DNA of 64,000 nt, taken from assembly GCA_963281255.1 (NCBI GenBank), contig OY725488.1, positions 1,364,001 to 1,428,000 of the forward strand, given 5' to 3'. The notes beneath the pieces were generated by a model, which was not told where the DNA came from, made no database searches, and saw only the letters and a program-made list of their open reading frames with translations. Positions 17,401-28,863 of this stretch are shown one piece after another; the stretch's first letter is position 1; every line of letters starts with the position of its first letter. Source of the stretch: Aphrocallistes beatrix. Taxonomy: Eukaryota > Porifera > Hexactinellida > Sceptrulophora > Aphrocallistidae. A program made the translations under genes and the position numbers.

Positions 17401-20400
17401 ATTTTTATATATTCATAGCACTTTGTATTCATATCTCAGTCAAAGTTGGAGTGATAATGCTAATCAATGAAAATAATTGAATGATCACGCTTGTAATTAC
17501 AACAGATGTGATGTTATTCTATTAGGAAAAATTCTTTAAAATTTTATGTTAATTTTGATTTGCCAGCTTAAACAGACGTATTTAGTCCGAAACCGATCTA
17601 CGATGTAGCGAATCAAACAGGTGTCGACATATTTTCAAATGAATACTCACTTGTTTTCAGAAATTTTCTTCAGTTCAGTAAATTTCAGCTTGCTCAGCCC
17701 CAGTTCTCGTTCTAATTGCTCTTTCCTTCGAATAAGGTCGGAATGCTCCTTCTGTAACTTCTTGAATCTCTCTTTCTGTAACGCAATCTCTATCTCGTGT
17801 CGTTTGATAAGTTCAGGTACACTCTTGTGTTCCCTCTCCATTCGTGTCACCTCCTTTTGAGTCAAAATATCATAGCTACACAATAGTAAAAATAAGTGAA
17901 CATTTTGAATATCAAAACAAATGATATATTCATTTATTAATACGTACATGATACAGACAAATCAGCGCCTGTTACAGGTTTCCAAGTAGAATGGTAACAA
18001 TTCCAAATAAACAACCTATAGCTATGCTGATTGATTAACGTTATGTTATTCATAAGAACTTCGTCTGCGTATATTGAGTTGATACTAGTATTAGTCCATG
18101 AGCCAGGGGAGTTGGTGGGTCCAAATCGAGGGGCTAACGCTAATGTTTATTTTTGGAAAGCTATATACTCCCAGAGTTGGAAAATATATGATGGACTTGC
18201 AGGGAAGGTAGCTTTTGGTTGTTACTGGCGTTATTCCTGACCGACTGTCAGATATTCGGACGAAACCCCCTTTCACAAAAATAATATTAAATGACCACAT
18301 ATATGGGTTTTAAGCTTCTAGTTTCACTCAGTTGACCGAGCTGAGTCGAAAGAGGGGTCACTCGATATGTTACAAAATGTTTTGAAAATGCTATGGTGTC
18401 ACATTCTTGGGTTGCTACGGTGTTGCTAGGGTGATAAAGTGTGCCGAATATAGTCTTGCGACTCCTCAAATTGCTGGAAATTTTGTTCTCATTACGAATA
18501 TCGCTCTAAACATAGCTTTTAGTGGTCAGGGACCTGCTTTAAGTCCATGATGCAGACTAAAAATTATGAATTTGGCATCATTTTGTATTAACAGTTTATG
18601 TTAAGATAAAGTGATACGATTCAACATTCCTTGTGGATAACTTAACTTCGCTTGTCATTTTTCATGCTAACAAAAATGTCAGTACACCAACTGATCAATA
18701 AATATCACAGTTAAGTCCCTCATCATCTGAGTAATCTTGTGAATCTTGCACTTGATTGTTCTCTTCATGCTAATTGTTGCAGTCTTGCGTCTGCATGAAA
18801 TTGTGCATTTTAATCCGCTGACAAGGCACTAGCAATTTGGTAACTTGCAGCTGAGGTGCACTTGCAAGATAAGAATTCAATGATGGCATCTGGGGCTGGT
18901 AATCCTGCCATTCAGCGAATCGCAGGTTTCCCATCTTCAATGGTCCACCCATGACCACTTGGATTGGGAATCCTGGGATACTGTTCAAGAGCTCGATGCC
19001 ACACTTCAGTCTGGAAATTACAATGCATGAAAAGCCAATCTTCACAAGGGGGGAAGCTGTCCTGATTCGACCTCCCCTTTCTTTGTCCTGAACAATTGAA
19101 AGCGTAGCTCGTTCACAGTGGTAGATAGGCATTTGCTATATAGCTTACAGGTGAACTCTCGAAGCACATTGAAGAGGTCTCTTGTAATTGACTATTCCTT
19201 TCCCTGCTTGTTAAATAATTCTTGGTACTTCCTGGTCTTCTGCATTAACTTCAAAGCACTGACCTTACTTTTCCTCCAAAAGCACTAACTGTGTCACATC
19301 CTGTGAAATAATGCACTCCAGGAAGTGCACTGCATATGTCTTGACCAACGGCAGCAGCAACCTTATTCACGTCATCAAAACTCTCTCTGCATTTGGTGTC
19401 ACACTTGATGTACACCTGACAATGAAAATTATGGACGAATGAAAGGCAAATAATAAAAACATCTTCTGATGATGATGGAACTAGACTCTTCAGCTGCAAG
19501 TTTTGTATGTAATAACATGCGAGTATCTGCTTCCTTTTGCGTAGTGGATAATGTGTCAACTTCACTTGAAGCATTATCTCACATGAAACGTACATGGCAA
19601 TGTCTTTGATCTTAATGTTTGCTTTTGCCAGTCTATGGTCAAGAATTTGATTAAGTTCGTTTTATTTTTGGATGACGACAAAAGACACCTCCATTGCTTT
19701 ATCTTATGGCCAGCTACAATGTTGCCGAAGAGAAGACCATTGTCTGGACCCACGGTTAACTCGCTTGAATCGTATCACTTTATCTTAACATAAACTGTTA
19801 ATACAAAATGATACCAAATTCATAATTTTTAGTCTGCATCATGGACTTAAAGCAGGTCCCTGACCACTAAAAGCTATGTTTAGAGCGATATTCGTAATGA
19901 GAACAAAATTTCCAGCAATTTGAGGAGTCGCAAGACTATATTCGGCACACTTTATCACCCTAGCAACACCATAGCAACCCAAGAATGTGACACCATAGCA
20001 TTTTCAAAACATTTTGTAACATATCGAGTGACCCCTCTTTCGACTCAGCTCGGTCAACTGAGTGAAACTAGAAGCTTAAACCCATATATGTGGTCATTTA
20101 ATATTATTTTTGTGAAAGGGGGTTTCGTCCGAATATCTGACAGTCGGTCAGGAATAACGCCAGTAACAACAAAAAGCTACCTTCCCTGCAAGTCCATCAT
20201 ATATTTTCCAACTCTGGGAGTATATAGCTTGCCAAAAATAAACATTAGCGTTAGCCCCTCGAGGTGGTACCTTTTTGTCAAAATTTGACTTCTGGCTCAT
20301 GGACTATATCCTTGTTCTATTAGATGAGGAAAGATTAAAAGGATAATGAGAGACTAGTTTAAACCTATGCTATCTTGATATGAGCCTAGGAACCAGTGAC

Positions 20401-20835
20401 TCACCGTTTGAACAGCCTGTTCTCTTTGACTAGCTGTTCTATCTGAACCTCCTTCTCCTTGAGTGAGCTCTGCAGGGACCGTATAGTCCTCAGGTTAGCA
20501 GAGAGCACCCTGTCACTCGGAGGCTTCCCTGCGTCATGGGAAACCAATCGTTTATGGTGTCTGAGGAGATTTGGCTCCTTCACACCCCTCATCCCCCCTC
20601 TCCCCCTCTCATCCCCTCTCCCGAGAATTGGTAAGCTGTTCGCACCTCTGTTCGCAACTTGTCTGTTCCTCACATTACTAGTGAACTCCTTTACTTGTCC
20701 CTCGGGCTTGTACAGCCTCAAGGCAGGAGTTATGTGACGAGGCTTCTGCTTGGTGTAATAAGGTGTTCTGTTTTCTGGATCCGTGTCGATCTCTTCATCG
20801 AAGTCCTCTGAGTATCCATCTGATGCCTCCGACAT
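14489..20835 (-). CDS. LCA5: Lebercilin (LCA5), ciliary coiled-coil protein, three exons
   Basis: Lebercilin is a ciliary axoneme protein that binds intraflagellar transport complexes; human mutations cause Leber congenital amaurosis. Exons are 20405-20835, 17651-17875 and 14489-16199, joined in frame (both introns phase 2) into 788 residues; the human protein has 697. Evidence for the family: an acidic N-terminus with SDGYSEDFDEE; DRVLSANLRTIRSLQSSLKEKEVQIEQL, split here as DRVLSANLRTIRSLQ then SSLKEKEVQ, opening the coiled coil; FTELKKISENKKLEERHQL in the middle; LEKLNLYSLRI at its end; then a long Ser/Pro-rich tail with EALLKRLKEID near residue 531. The extreme C-terminus, VDDIEDDLEVIQL, mirrors the human SVEDEIEEVALR. 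Intron 1 (2.5 kb) contains a transposon remnant. The start lies 11 nt after AAACATAG. Confidence 0.92.
18092..20306. mobile_element. DNA transposon remnant with ~540-bp terminal inverted repeats
   Basis: The left arm, 18092-18624, and right arm, 19765-20306, are long inverted repeats of each other. Both ends carry TAGTCCATGAGCCAG pointing inwards. They are highly similar, with an indel near the outer end (GGGAGTTGGTGGGTCC versus a different 20-bp stretch). The 1.1 kb between them carries degenerate minus-strand coding pieces described separately. The element sits within LCA5 intron 1. A TA-rich target site (TAT on both sides) is possible but not decisive. The similarity of the arms implies recent insertion or conversion between the arms. 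Confidence 0.85.
18770..19595 (-). pseudogene. Broken transposon protein with GCDTVSAF motif
   Basis: Two minus-strand frames (19251-19595, then 18770-19132) lie between the terminal inverted repeats. The first contains ALPGVHYFTGCDTVSAFGGK. A GCDT-[TS]-SAF motif followed by GKxK recurs in many uncharacterised, repeat-associated proteins of corals, fishes and other animals. The second frame has LKCGIELLNSIPGFP and CQRIKMHNFMQ. The frames are separated by stops and a ~120-bp gap, so the copy looks inactive unless an intron joins them. The enzymatic class of the protein is unknown to me. Confidence 0.6.
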
Positions 20836-21389
20836 GTGACTTAGATCTATGTTTGTTTGCTAGTAGATTTCACTGAAAGCATTAGTGAAAATACTCATTT
20901 TGCTCTACCAATGCTTCTTATTAATTAATCATCTGATCGATGGACACAGGTTAGGGAGCGCTGGCATATTTTCAGGTTTAGACATAAGATCAGGTACATA
21001 CAGAATAGCGATAATACGACGATGGATATATTTGTGAAAAGGTGCAACCATGGATTACTATCTAACTCGACACCCTTTCGTATTATATTCAAATTATAAC
21101 TATCTAAGTGCGAAAATCGTAAATAAAATATAGTTTATTAGAGAAATATTAATTAACGCCTCGAAAGGGACAAAATCCTTCAAGAATCTGTATAGAGTTT
21201 AATCTTGCTATTTGTGATAGTCAATTCTCTAACTACGTAATGTGAAATCACTTTAATACCTACTACATTAATAAGATTCCATTGCACATTATCCTATCAG
21301 TGATACCATCAAAACTACGTACATTACTCACATAATATTCTAGTGACTCGGCACTCGCTAGTCATTGAACTAATTCACAAACCGCGCCG

Positions 21390-24300
21390 CTAACAAGGTC
21401 TGTTGTCCTCTGTTCTCTGCCGAGGGGCGGCACGGATGATGTTATCAACTCTCAGTAGCATTTCTGCGGCTTCTACCGCACTCACTAACATCTGTAGCTT
21501 GACACGGTAACTTTCAATGATCCCCAGCTTCCCCATATCTTCCACTATTCCCTTGGTCATGTCCACACCCATGTTCATCTTCCCCTCGCTATGCGAAGCA
21601 CGGAGGTTCGTTATTAAGTCCGCTGAATCATAGCCTCCGTTGTCTACCATTATCGTCGGGAGCTGTCTCAGCGCGTTTGCCAGTGCTTCGATCGAGATGC
21701 TTTCTTTACCGGCGAACTAAAGTTCAAATTGAAAATATTAAAAAATAAGATATACCTGAATGGAAATTATTGTGATATATCAAAGATAAAAAAGCAAGGT
21801 TGAAACCGATTGAACCGAATACGAATACTGATAATATTCGGCTACTCTGAACTCCTATCGCTAGTAGATGAGATGAATACGATTAATTTAAGCTGTTGAT
21901 TAATAATTTAAACGTGTTTTACTGGAGCTAAAATAAAACAAAGTTGACTATATTAGCTATATTAGTCTACTAAAACCCCATTCTAAAATGCAGTGAACTA
22001 TCTAAGCACTCAGGGCCTCGATTTTACTTCGCTTTAAGCGGAGTTGAAATTATTCAACTTGGTTATAACGGGAGTTCACTGTCTATTAACTTCCTGATGT
22101 CACTCCGATGAGGCTAGACTTGTAACGTATCAGTAAACTATCACATAAGTAGCACATGTAAAGTGCCCACATGTGCTTTCCCATTGTTAAAGAATTGAAA
22201 ATGTATCAGTACTGATGGTACCTTGTCTGCCAACTCCTGAACAGCTCTGGCCATGAGCATCTCCCCGGATCCTCCCCCGTATATGATCCGCGGCTCCTTC
22301 AGAGTTTGCTGCAGCACACAGAGGGCGTCGTGAAGAGAACGGTCCGCCTCGTCTAGGATCTGCTGTGTTGCCCCACGGATCACAACTGTGCACGCTCGCC
22401 CCCCAGCCACGCCCGAGAAGTGAATGAATTTGTCCTCTCCTATTATCACCTAAAAGTGTTAGAATTGTCAACAGAAATAATCGTAGCAATGAAAATCTAT
22501 GAAACTGGCAAGACTTGATGGGTTTGCACTAATTGGAGCTTTGTATGCGTCTGGGAGAGATTTTCGCGCCTTTTTCCTAATCCCAATCTTGTTTATAGAA
22601 AAGAACAATTTTATTGGATACATCTGGAATAGTTACTGAGTATCTTCGAAGACCTGTCGCGAGCATACAATATAGTATGTCTGTTCGAAATGTGTTAACT
22701 TATGGCTTATGGATATGTTGTAGCAAAGAAAACAATATATGAGTTGTATCTACAAGTTTCATAACGCAAACTTGACCATGATAAAATCGGGACGTGGCGT
22801 TGAATTTCGCGCGACATGGCGGGACGCAATTGCGCAATAGAAAAGTATTATACAGGGAGTCCAAGAAAGCGGGAAATAATGGGGAAATTTCATGTAAAAA
22901 AGGGACACGTGAAAATAACCTCAGTAGAAGAGTGGACGGTTGGCATGTATGATGTTTCTAGTAACTTAATCAATTCGGACAAATAAACAAATGATATCAT
23001 CAGAACCGAAAATGTTGATTAATCGTTAATTGTCACGTTATCATACGTATCGATCGAATACTCCACGCTTTGAAAATAATATTGTCCATGGATACATAAA
23101 TATGTCCATGTGGAAACTCTAATCGCCATATGTCAGATTCTAAGCCAATTCAGGGTGTCTAAGTTTACAACTTTTTACACTCGCAACAGACAGTATAGTC
23201 AGGTACATCTCCAATTACTCTTTAAAAATCATATTTGTTAGGACTGTGGACGATCACACGTGTCAAAAATCGAATAAATTACTAATTTATAGTACGTACT
23301 TTAATTACAATTAAAATTGACACTCAAATAGAAAAATAATCAAGAGAATTCACTATGGCACCGATCCATGCTATGCTAGACTTAGGAAAATGGAAGTTTT
23401 GTGACATCCCTACACCAAAAATAAAAAATATAACTTTGTCGAGACGACATACTTTCCAAAGAGAACTAAAAAAAATGGTATTGAGGGTTTTAATTGGAGT
23501 AATACAGTGGTTCCCAACCTGGGGTCCATGGACCCCTTAGTGGTCCACAGAAGATATCAGGGGGTCCACATGATTCGAAGTTTTGTATTACGGTTAATAG
23601 GAGGGGGTCCACAGAATATAGGAAATTTTTTATAGGGGCTCCACAGCCCAAAAAGGTTGAAAACCGCTGGAGTAATACATATAGACAATGGTGCATCACT
23701 GGCCAATTTTGCCAATATTAGCTATGAGTCACCATCTGTTGTTTCTCTCTCATTGTAAGGAAATATAAACTTAAAGATGCCGCAAGGCCTGTCAACATTC
23801 TAATCGCCATTCCATTGCAAAAAGACTGCAAAAATGAATGTTCGATTTTAAGTTACTTAGTACAAGGTTTTCGAATTTAGATTCCACGTGGACCTACTGC
23901 AAAAATCCGGAATCATTTCATGATTCAACATTGCAACTAGACAAATAATGCTGTTTTTTCGTATCCCACATCAAAAAACGGATTCTGCATTTTCTGCTAT
24001 AGAGCAAAATATTTTTGAAAAATAAATGCAAAAAAACCGTATCATCATACATTCCAAGATTGCAACGTCATCTTACTGGGAATGTCCTTTGTCGTAAGAG
24101 TGACTACCAATAAACACAACAATTGAATTCGCTACCTCATGCGAATAAATGAATACTTAAAACTGAAAGGTAACTATGATCTGCCTGGAAAAGTAAATTT
24201 AGAAATAGAGCTCTCGAATTGTCTAATGTATTATATTCGGCATGTGATGAGACCAAACTTGATTAGAATGTGATGTATGCATTTAATTAACAACAATATA

Positions 24301-27300
24301 TAATATCCTGAATAAACAGATATCATATATAGTAGATTCCCGATCTGACCTCCAACCATGCCCAAGTATTCTCCTTTCGTACCTGATAGCTCATCAACCC
24401 TGCAGCCCTCGAACCCTCCAATCATCACTCAGCTGACCCACCATTCAGTCAAGACCACCTGGTCCCTCCCTGTGGGTGCGTCCACCCCGCACACAGAGAG
24501 GCCATGCTTTCAAGTGGACATACAGCCTTACTCCGGGGATCTGGGAAAAGAATCACAGAGCAAGATCCTCTACCAAGGCTACGCACTCTTCTGTGATTAT
24601 GAAGAGCTGGCCAGTGGACAGCAATATCACATTCGGGTCTGCTACAAGTTGAAGGGGGGGGTGTCTCCTTGGTCCAAGCCCTGTGTGTTCGAATCTGGCG
24701 CCCTTCCTTCCACTGGGAAGGACATCCACAGAGCTATCAACAACTGGAACGAAGAGCAGCTAATCGACATCCTGAAGCAATCGAAGGTGAGTGTGGACAT
24801 TCCTAATGACGAGGGTCACTCGCCTCTTATGCACGTCTCAAAGAAAGGCTACACAAACTTGGCTAAGATTCTGCTGGAACACGGGGCCGATACCACGTTC
24901 ACGACCAGCAGCGGCAAGACCGCCATGAGCATGGCTTGCTTCTTCGGACACGTCGAGATGGTAGAACTGCTCATCTCCTACCACGCACCCTGGGACATCC
25001 CGGACAAGGCCGGCTTGTACCCATTACACACCTCCGTGTCAGGTGGCAACCTAGAGGTGGTGAAGTTCTTCCTGGACAAGGGAGTGAAACCGGATCTACT
25101 CGAGGTGTCCACCAAATGGACGCCTCTGATGCGCGGTGTGGTCGTGGGGGTGGGGCAGGAAATAGTCGAGCTGCTGCTCACTAGGGGCGCGGCTACTGAC
25201 GCGAGAGATGAGGAACACAAGACCCCCCTGATGCTGGCGGTTATAAACGGACGGGAACAGCTAGTGGAGACACTCCTCAAGTTCGGATCCGACCCTTACG
25301 TCTGCAACAAGTACGGAAAGAATGCTGTGGACTTCGCAGCTACTCTAGCCACCGACAGCCTCTCTTCCAAACATAATAAGATTATGAAACTGCTCGAGAA
25401 ATTCATACATTAATTTGCCCTTTTGCATGTACAGCTAATTCTGTGCTTTCCGAACGATCACTTATGTACTGCATTTATTTCCGGACAAATTCATCCATAA
25501 TCTATCATATTGTGTAATCTATCGAACAATTATAATATGCGTGTGTTTTGAGTTGTGATGAATGTACTCAGAGCAGAAATATCCTAACTCAGCCTTGTCC
25601 ATTGCACTGGACTAGCGAGTCATTGAGTACTTAAAGTGGGAACCAGAATAATCAAACTCCTATTTTAGAGGGAAGTAGGTGTAAATAAACGCGGACCTCT
25701 AAGGATATGTCAGCCAACCATGGATAAACCTACTATGGCGTAGCTCATAGTATCCTAATATTAGTTGAATCCAGGCAATGACGATGTTTCGTAGGAATGG
25801 GACGGATGTGAGAATTTTAATTTGTAAAATGACTTTATATCCTCTCTAAGCATGTACCCTCTGACACTGCCCAGATGCCCTGGGATGTATGATGCGAGTA
25901 TTAAAACTCTGCCCTAGTGTTTAGTCCATCCTCTTCCTCACAACCTTGATATCTACTTTTACATTTTAATGTTGGAGGAATGTCAGGGCCGGCGCCACCA
26001 GGGTGTTCTGGGTGTCTGGACACCCACTGCCTCCTTTTGTATCTAATTGTACAGTGTATAGGATATCCCTCTATAAATGGACACCCAGTTTCAGAGAAAT
26101 TCCTCCACACCCACTGCAGATAAAACATGGCGCCGGCCATGAATGTCATAGTAGATTGAATGCGATCACACAATTATCCAAAGTGATGCACAAGCAGTAG
26201 CCACAACTGAGTGATTCATCTAACAATGATCTACTAACTCAGTAGTGGAGTGTTACAAAACCTTGAAAAGAAATGTACCCCCTGGGCCTGGAGATGCAAA
26301 ACTCGTCAGATTCAGAACAGCACCCAATAGACATCCACCTACCCAGTACAACAAGGAAGATCTCTTAAAAGAAGAAAAATCATTAGTTACATCACTTTCT
26401 CTAGCACATATGTCTACACGTAGGAAATGTGGTCAAAATAGCACTGTAATCCCGCCTATACCAGGAATATGTTGCGTCATTTCCTGTTTAAGCCATTTTG
26501 GGCGGGGAAGCCATATAAATTCGGAGTCCAGACTATAAATAGAAAAGACCCCAGGTAAAAGTGGCATTAAAGAAGCTACCAAACTAAAACTAATATTAGA
26601 ACGGATTTAAACCGCAGCATCAAGCAGTTGTAAGTTAGATTCTTACCTCTTCTATCACTTTGCAGTGGCCCAACTTTACTTTCTCTGGATTATGGAAAGT
26701 AGAAACGATCTCTCCATCTAGAGCTCTGGCCAGTCGCTCCACTCCTTCGAAGTCCGCGTGTTCTATCGCCATCACGCCCACGTCTGCGAACAGCTGTTCC
26801 GGATAGTTGTAGATCAGCTGTCTGTTCACAAATACGTTTATGTTGTGTTTCAAAATCAAGTCAACTTTCTCCTTCATTTTCTGTTTCTCAGCTAGCTCGA
26901 GCTCTGCCACCTACCCAGTAGACTATTAAGCAGAGAATAAGGCCTGTGTTTATTGCCTGTACTTAAATATGTAAAGAGAAACAAATGATAAATAAATTAC
27001 AGTCATTTCCCGATTTCAAATCGGATATAGTAACGAATATACTAAAGTACTAAAGTTGAGAGGAAACCTAGTTCTATCAACGAGAATCTGAAGTGGAATG
27101 TATTTTGTTGAGTTGACTTGTTGCAATGCCAAACTGTTGATTGGAAGTTAGAAATTATTAACGGTAACTAATCTAGGATAAACACGTAAAACTTGCCATT
27201 ACTGTTTCTGCGCACATTCACGTACAAATGGTTTGTATACGATCAAGGTTCACAATTTGAAACAAATTATTGCTTGAAGTTAGGGACTAAATGCTACTTC

Positions 27301-28610
27301 AAATCACTTTTGTGAAATAAAATAAACTAAAAAGTCAATACTATTACTAACTGAATCAACTAACTGAACACATGCCATACTTAACAACTTAAAACAAGAT
27401 GATGGAAGAATTATAATCTCAGTACATAGTGCTGTCTATCTCACCTTTGCCGTGGAATCAACTCTGACTCTCCCACCAAACACTTTGACCTTATCGGTGT
27501 CCATCTGTGTGTTCGCGATAAGAATGCGACACTCCTCCATGTGCTTGGGCTGATTCACTCCGATCTTCTTCTCCAGCAGGAAGCCTTCGTCCAGATACGA
27601 ATCTCTCAGGGTGCCGCCCAGCTTCTTCACGATGCTGATCAGCTCCAAGCTGGAGGTAGGGTCCTCTTTGTTCCACACCCGCTGCATCGCCTCCACCGCC
27701 AGGGTGGCGAAGTGCAGCTTGTGCTGTGAGATGATCTTGGAGGAGATGGTGGTCTCTGCCACCTTCTGCAGGTCTTCCCGCAGATTCGCCTAAATATCAG
27801 AAGTTTTAGTCTGTAATTAGTGGGCATGCCTAATTTCCGGGACGGGACGAGTCAAGATGCCTAATCTCCGGGACGGGACAGAAAAGGTACCTAATCTCCG
27901 GGACGGGACGGGTTAAGATGCCTAATTTCTGGGACGGGACGAGTTAAGATACCTAATATCCCGTCCCGTCCCGGAAATTAGGCATACCCGTAATTAAATA
28001 ACAATTCAACACAATTTGAATAAATCTACACATATCAAGTCACTACCGTTGATTTCTATTACAATCATGGTGCATAGCAACACTCAGGAATTCTCGACTT
28101 ACCTCAGTGCACTCCCTCGCTGCATCGAAGAGAGCCCGCTTAGCCGCCTCCAGTCCCTGCCTCCACCCGGAGATGATGGTCTGGGGGTGCAGCTTGCGCG
28201 CTATCAGGATCTCTGCCTGTTTCAGGAGCTCCGACGTCAGCACCACTACACTCGTGGTTCCGTCCCCCACCTCTGAATCCTGCACCTTGCTGATGTCCAC
28301 CAGCACCTTGAGACACAGCCGAGTAAGAATACGCTAGCTACACAGTCAGGAGGTTTGTGGTTACCTTGGCTGCAGGGTTGTCTACGCCGATCGCCTTCAT
28401 GATGGTAGCTCCGTCGTTCGTGATTATCACTGACTCCTGAGACCCCGGTCCCCGGGTACAAAGAATCTTGTCCATCCCCTTAGGACCGAGGGTGCTTTTC
28501 ACGAGGTCTCCGATTGCAATGGCGCCTACGAAACAAGAGAGGCGAGCAGTTTCTGCTTTCTCCTCGTCTGCTCCAATGCTATAGATGGGTACGGGCTGGA
28601 GTGCCGACAT
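21390..28610 (-). CDS. CCT2: T-complex protein 1 subunit beta (CCT2), six exons
   Basis: CCT2 is one of the eight subunits of the cytosolic TRiC/CCT chaperonin, which folds actin, tubulin and WD40 proteins and helps assemble the BBSome. Exons: 28365-28610, 28103-28306, 27445-27789, 26647-26910, 22222-22449, 21390-21716. Every intron is phase 0 with GT-AG ends, and the joined protein has 537 residues (human 535). Landmarks: [18 protein letters not shown] and [20 protein letters not shown] (ATP site); [22 protein letters not shown] joined to [20 protein letters not shown]; and [12 protein letters not shown] near the C-terminus, which ends in PC as in human. An acceptor-like TTTCACTTAG stands 9 nt upstream of the ATG. 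Intron 4 (22450-26646) is 4.2 kb and hosts FANK1 plus two small transposons. Intron 2 holds a fold-back repeat. Confidence 0.98.
22450..24357. other. CCT2 intron 4, part upstream of FANK1
   Basis: This non-coding intronic DNA holds one clean hAT-type miniature transposon at 23505-23669. No other gene or RNA was recognised. FANK1's promoter must lie here. Confidence 0.7.
23505..23669. mobile_element. hAT-type MITE, 165 bp, with 8-bp target duplication
   Basis: The termini are CAGTGGTTCCCAACC and the reverse complement of CAGCGGTTTTCAACC, the classical ends of hAT-derived miniature elements. The flanks carry an exact 8-bp direct repeat, GAGTAATA, at 23497-23504 and 23670-23677. Internally it has GGGGTCCA/TGGACCCC repeats and no coding capacity. 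Confidence 0.93.
24358..25413 (+). CDS. FANK1: Fibronectin type III and ankyrin repeat protein 1 (FANK1)
   Basis: A single-exon gene of 351 codons (human FANK1 345). In mammals the protein is expressed in spermatogenic and ciliated cells and implicated in sperm development. Residues ~17-115 form a fibronectin type III domain, opening with [19 protein letters not shown]. Residues ~120-345 hold about six ankyrin repeats, such as [40 protein letters not shown] and [20 protein letters not shown]. The junction sequence [18 protein letters not shown] and the WTPLMRG repeat follow FANK1 specifically. It lies entirely inside CCT2 intron 4 on the opposite strand. Coding GC content is higher than in the surrounding intron. 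Confidence 0.95.
   Translation: MPKYSPFVPDSSSTLQPSNPPIITQLTHHSVKTTWSLPVGASTPHTERPCFQVDIQPYSGDLGKESQSKILYQGYALFCDYEELASGQQYHIRVCYKLKGGVSPWSKPCVFESGALPSTGKDIHRAINNWNEEQLIDILKQSKVSVDIPNDEGHSPLMHVSKKGYTNLAKILLEHGADTTFTTSSGKTAMSMACFFGHVEMVELLISYHAPWDIPDKAGLYPLHTSVSGGNLEVVKFFLDKGVKPDLLEVSTKWTPLMRGVVVGVGQEIVELLLTRGAATDARDEEHKTPLMLAVINGREQLVETLLKFGSDPYVCNKYGKNAVDFAATLATDSLSSKHNKIMKLLEKFIH
25984..26141. mobile_element. Probable MITE with CAGGGCCGGCGCCA termini
   Basis: The left end is CAGGGCCGGCGCCA. The right end, read in reverse, is CATGGCCGGCGCCA, a 14-bp terminal inverted repeat with one mismatch. GAATGT occurs at both borders, although the overlap with the terminus makes the exact target duplication unclear. 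It is 158 bp, inside CCT2 intron 4 and downstream of FANK1. Confidence 0.7.
27821..27989. mobile_element. Fold-back element built of ~31-bp tandem units
   Basis: Both ends carry the same inverted sequence: GGGCATGCCTAATTTCCGGG at the left and its near-exact reverse complement at the right. Between them are about four direct copies of a ~31-bp unit with core CCTAATCTCCGGGACGGGAC. The flanks show a near-perfect 8-bp repeat, GTAATTAG at 27813-27820 and GTAATTAA at 27990-27997, suggesting hAT-like insertion. It lies in CCT2 intron 2. Confidence 0.8.
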
Positions 28611-28863
28611 TTTGTGTTGCTAAGTGAAAGTATCTCAAGTATCATAATATAAATTCGCATACGGCGAGATTCTCACAATTCCCCCTTATTCCCACGCCAT
28701 GTCCATGCATGGTTGAGTGTTTCTCTCACAGTATTAATCTACTATCCTACAAGAAACATCAGCCACAATTCGGAATAGATTTATTTCAGATTTGATAAAA
28801 AGAGAATTAAAAGAATGGAGCAACGGGGTGCTAGTACTCTAATACAAGTGAATGTGGTTGATC

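Noticed and set aside
18091..18469. 60-69-codon frames inside the left arm of the LCA5-intron transposon
   Set aside because: The same peptide appears in the right arm (19920-20288) because the arms are inverted repeats; they are not independent genes.
26245..26538. 97-codon plus-strand frame in CCT2 intron 4
   Set aside because: No family resemblance, no splice context and low-complexity composition; probably chance.
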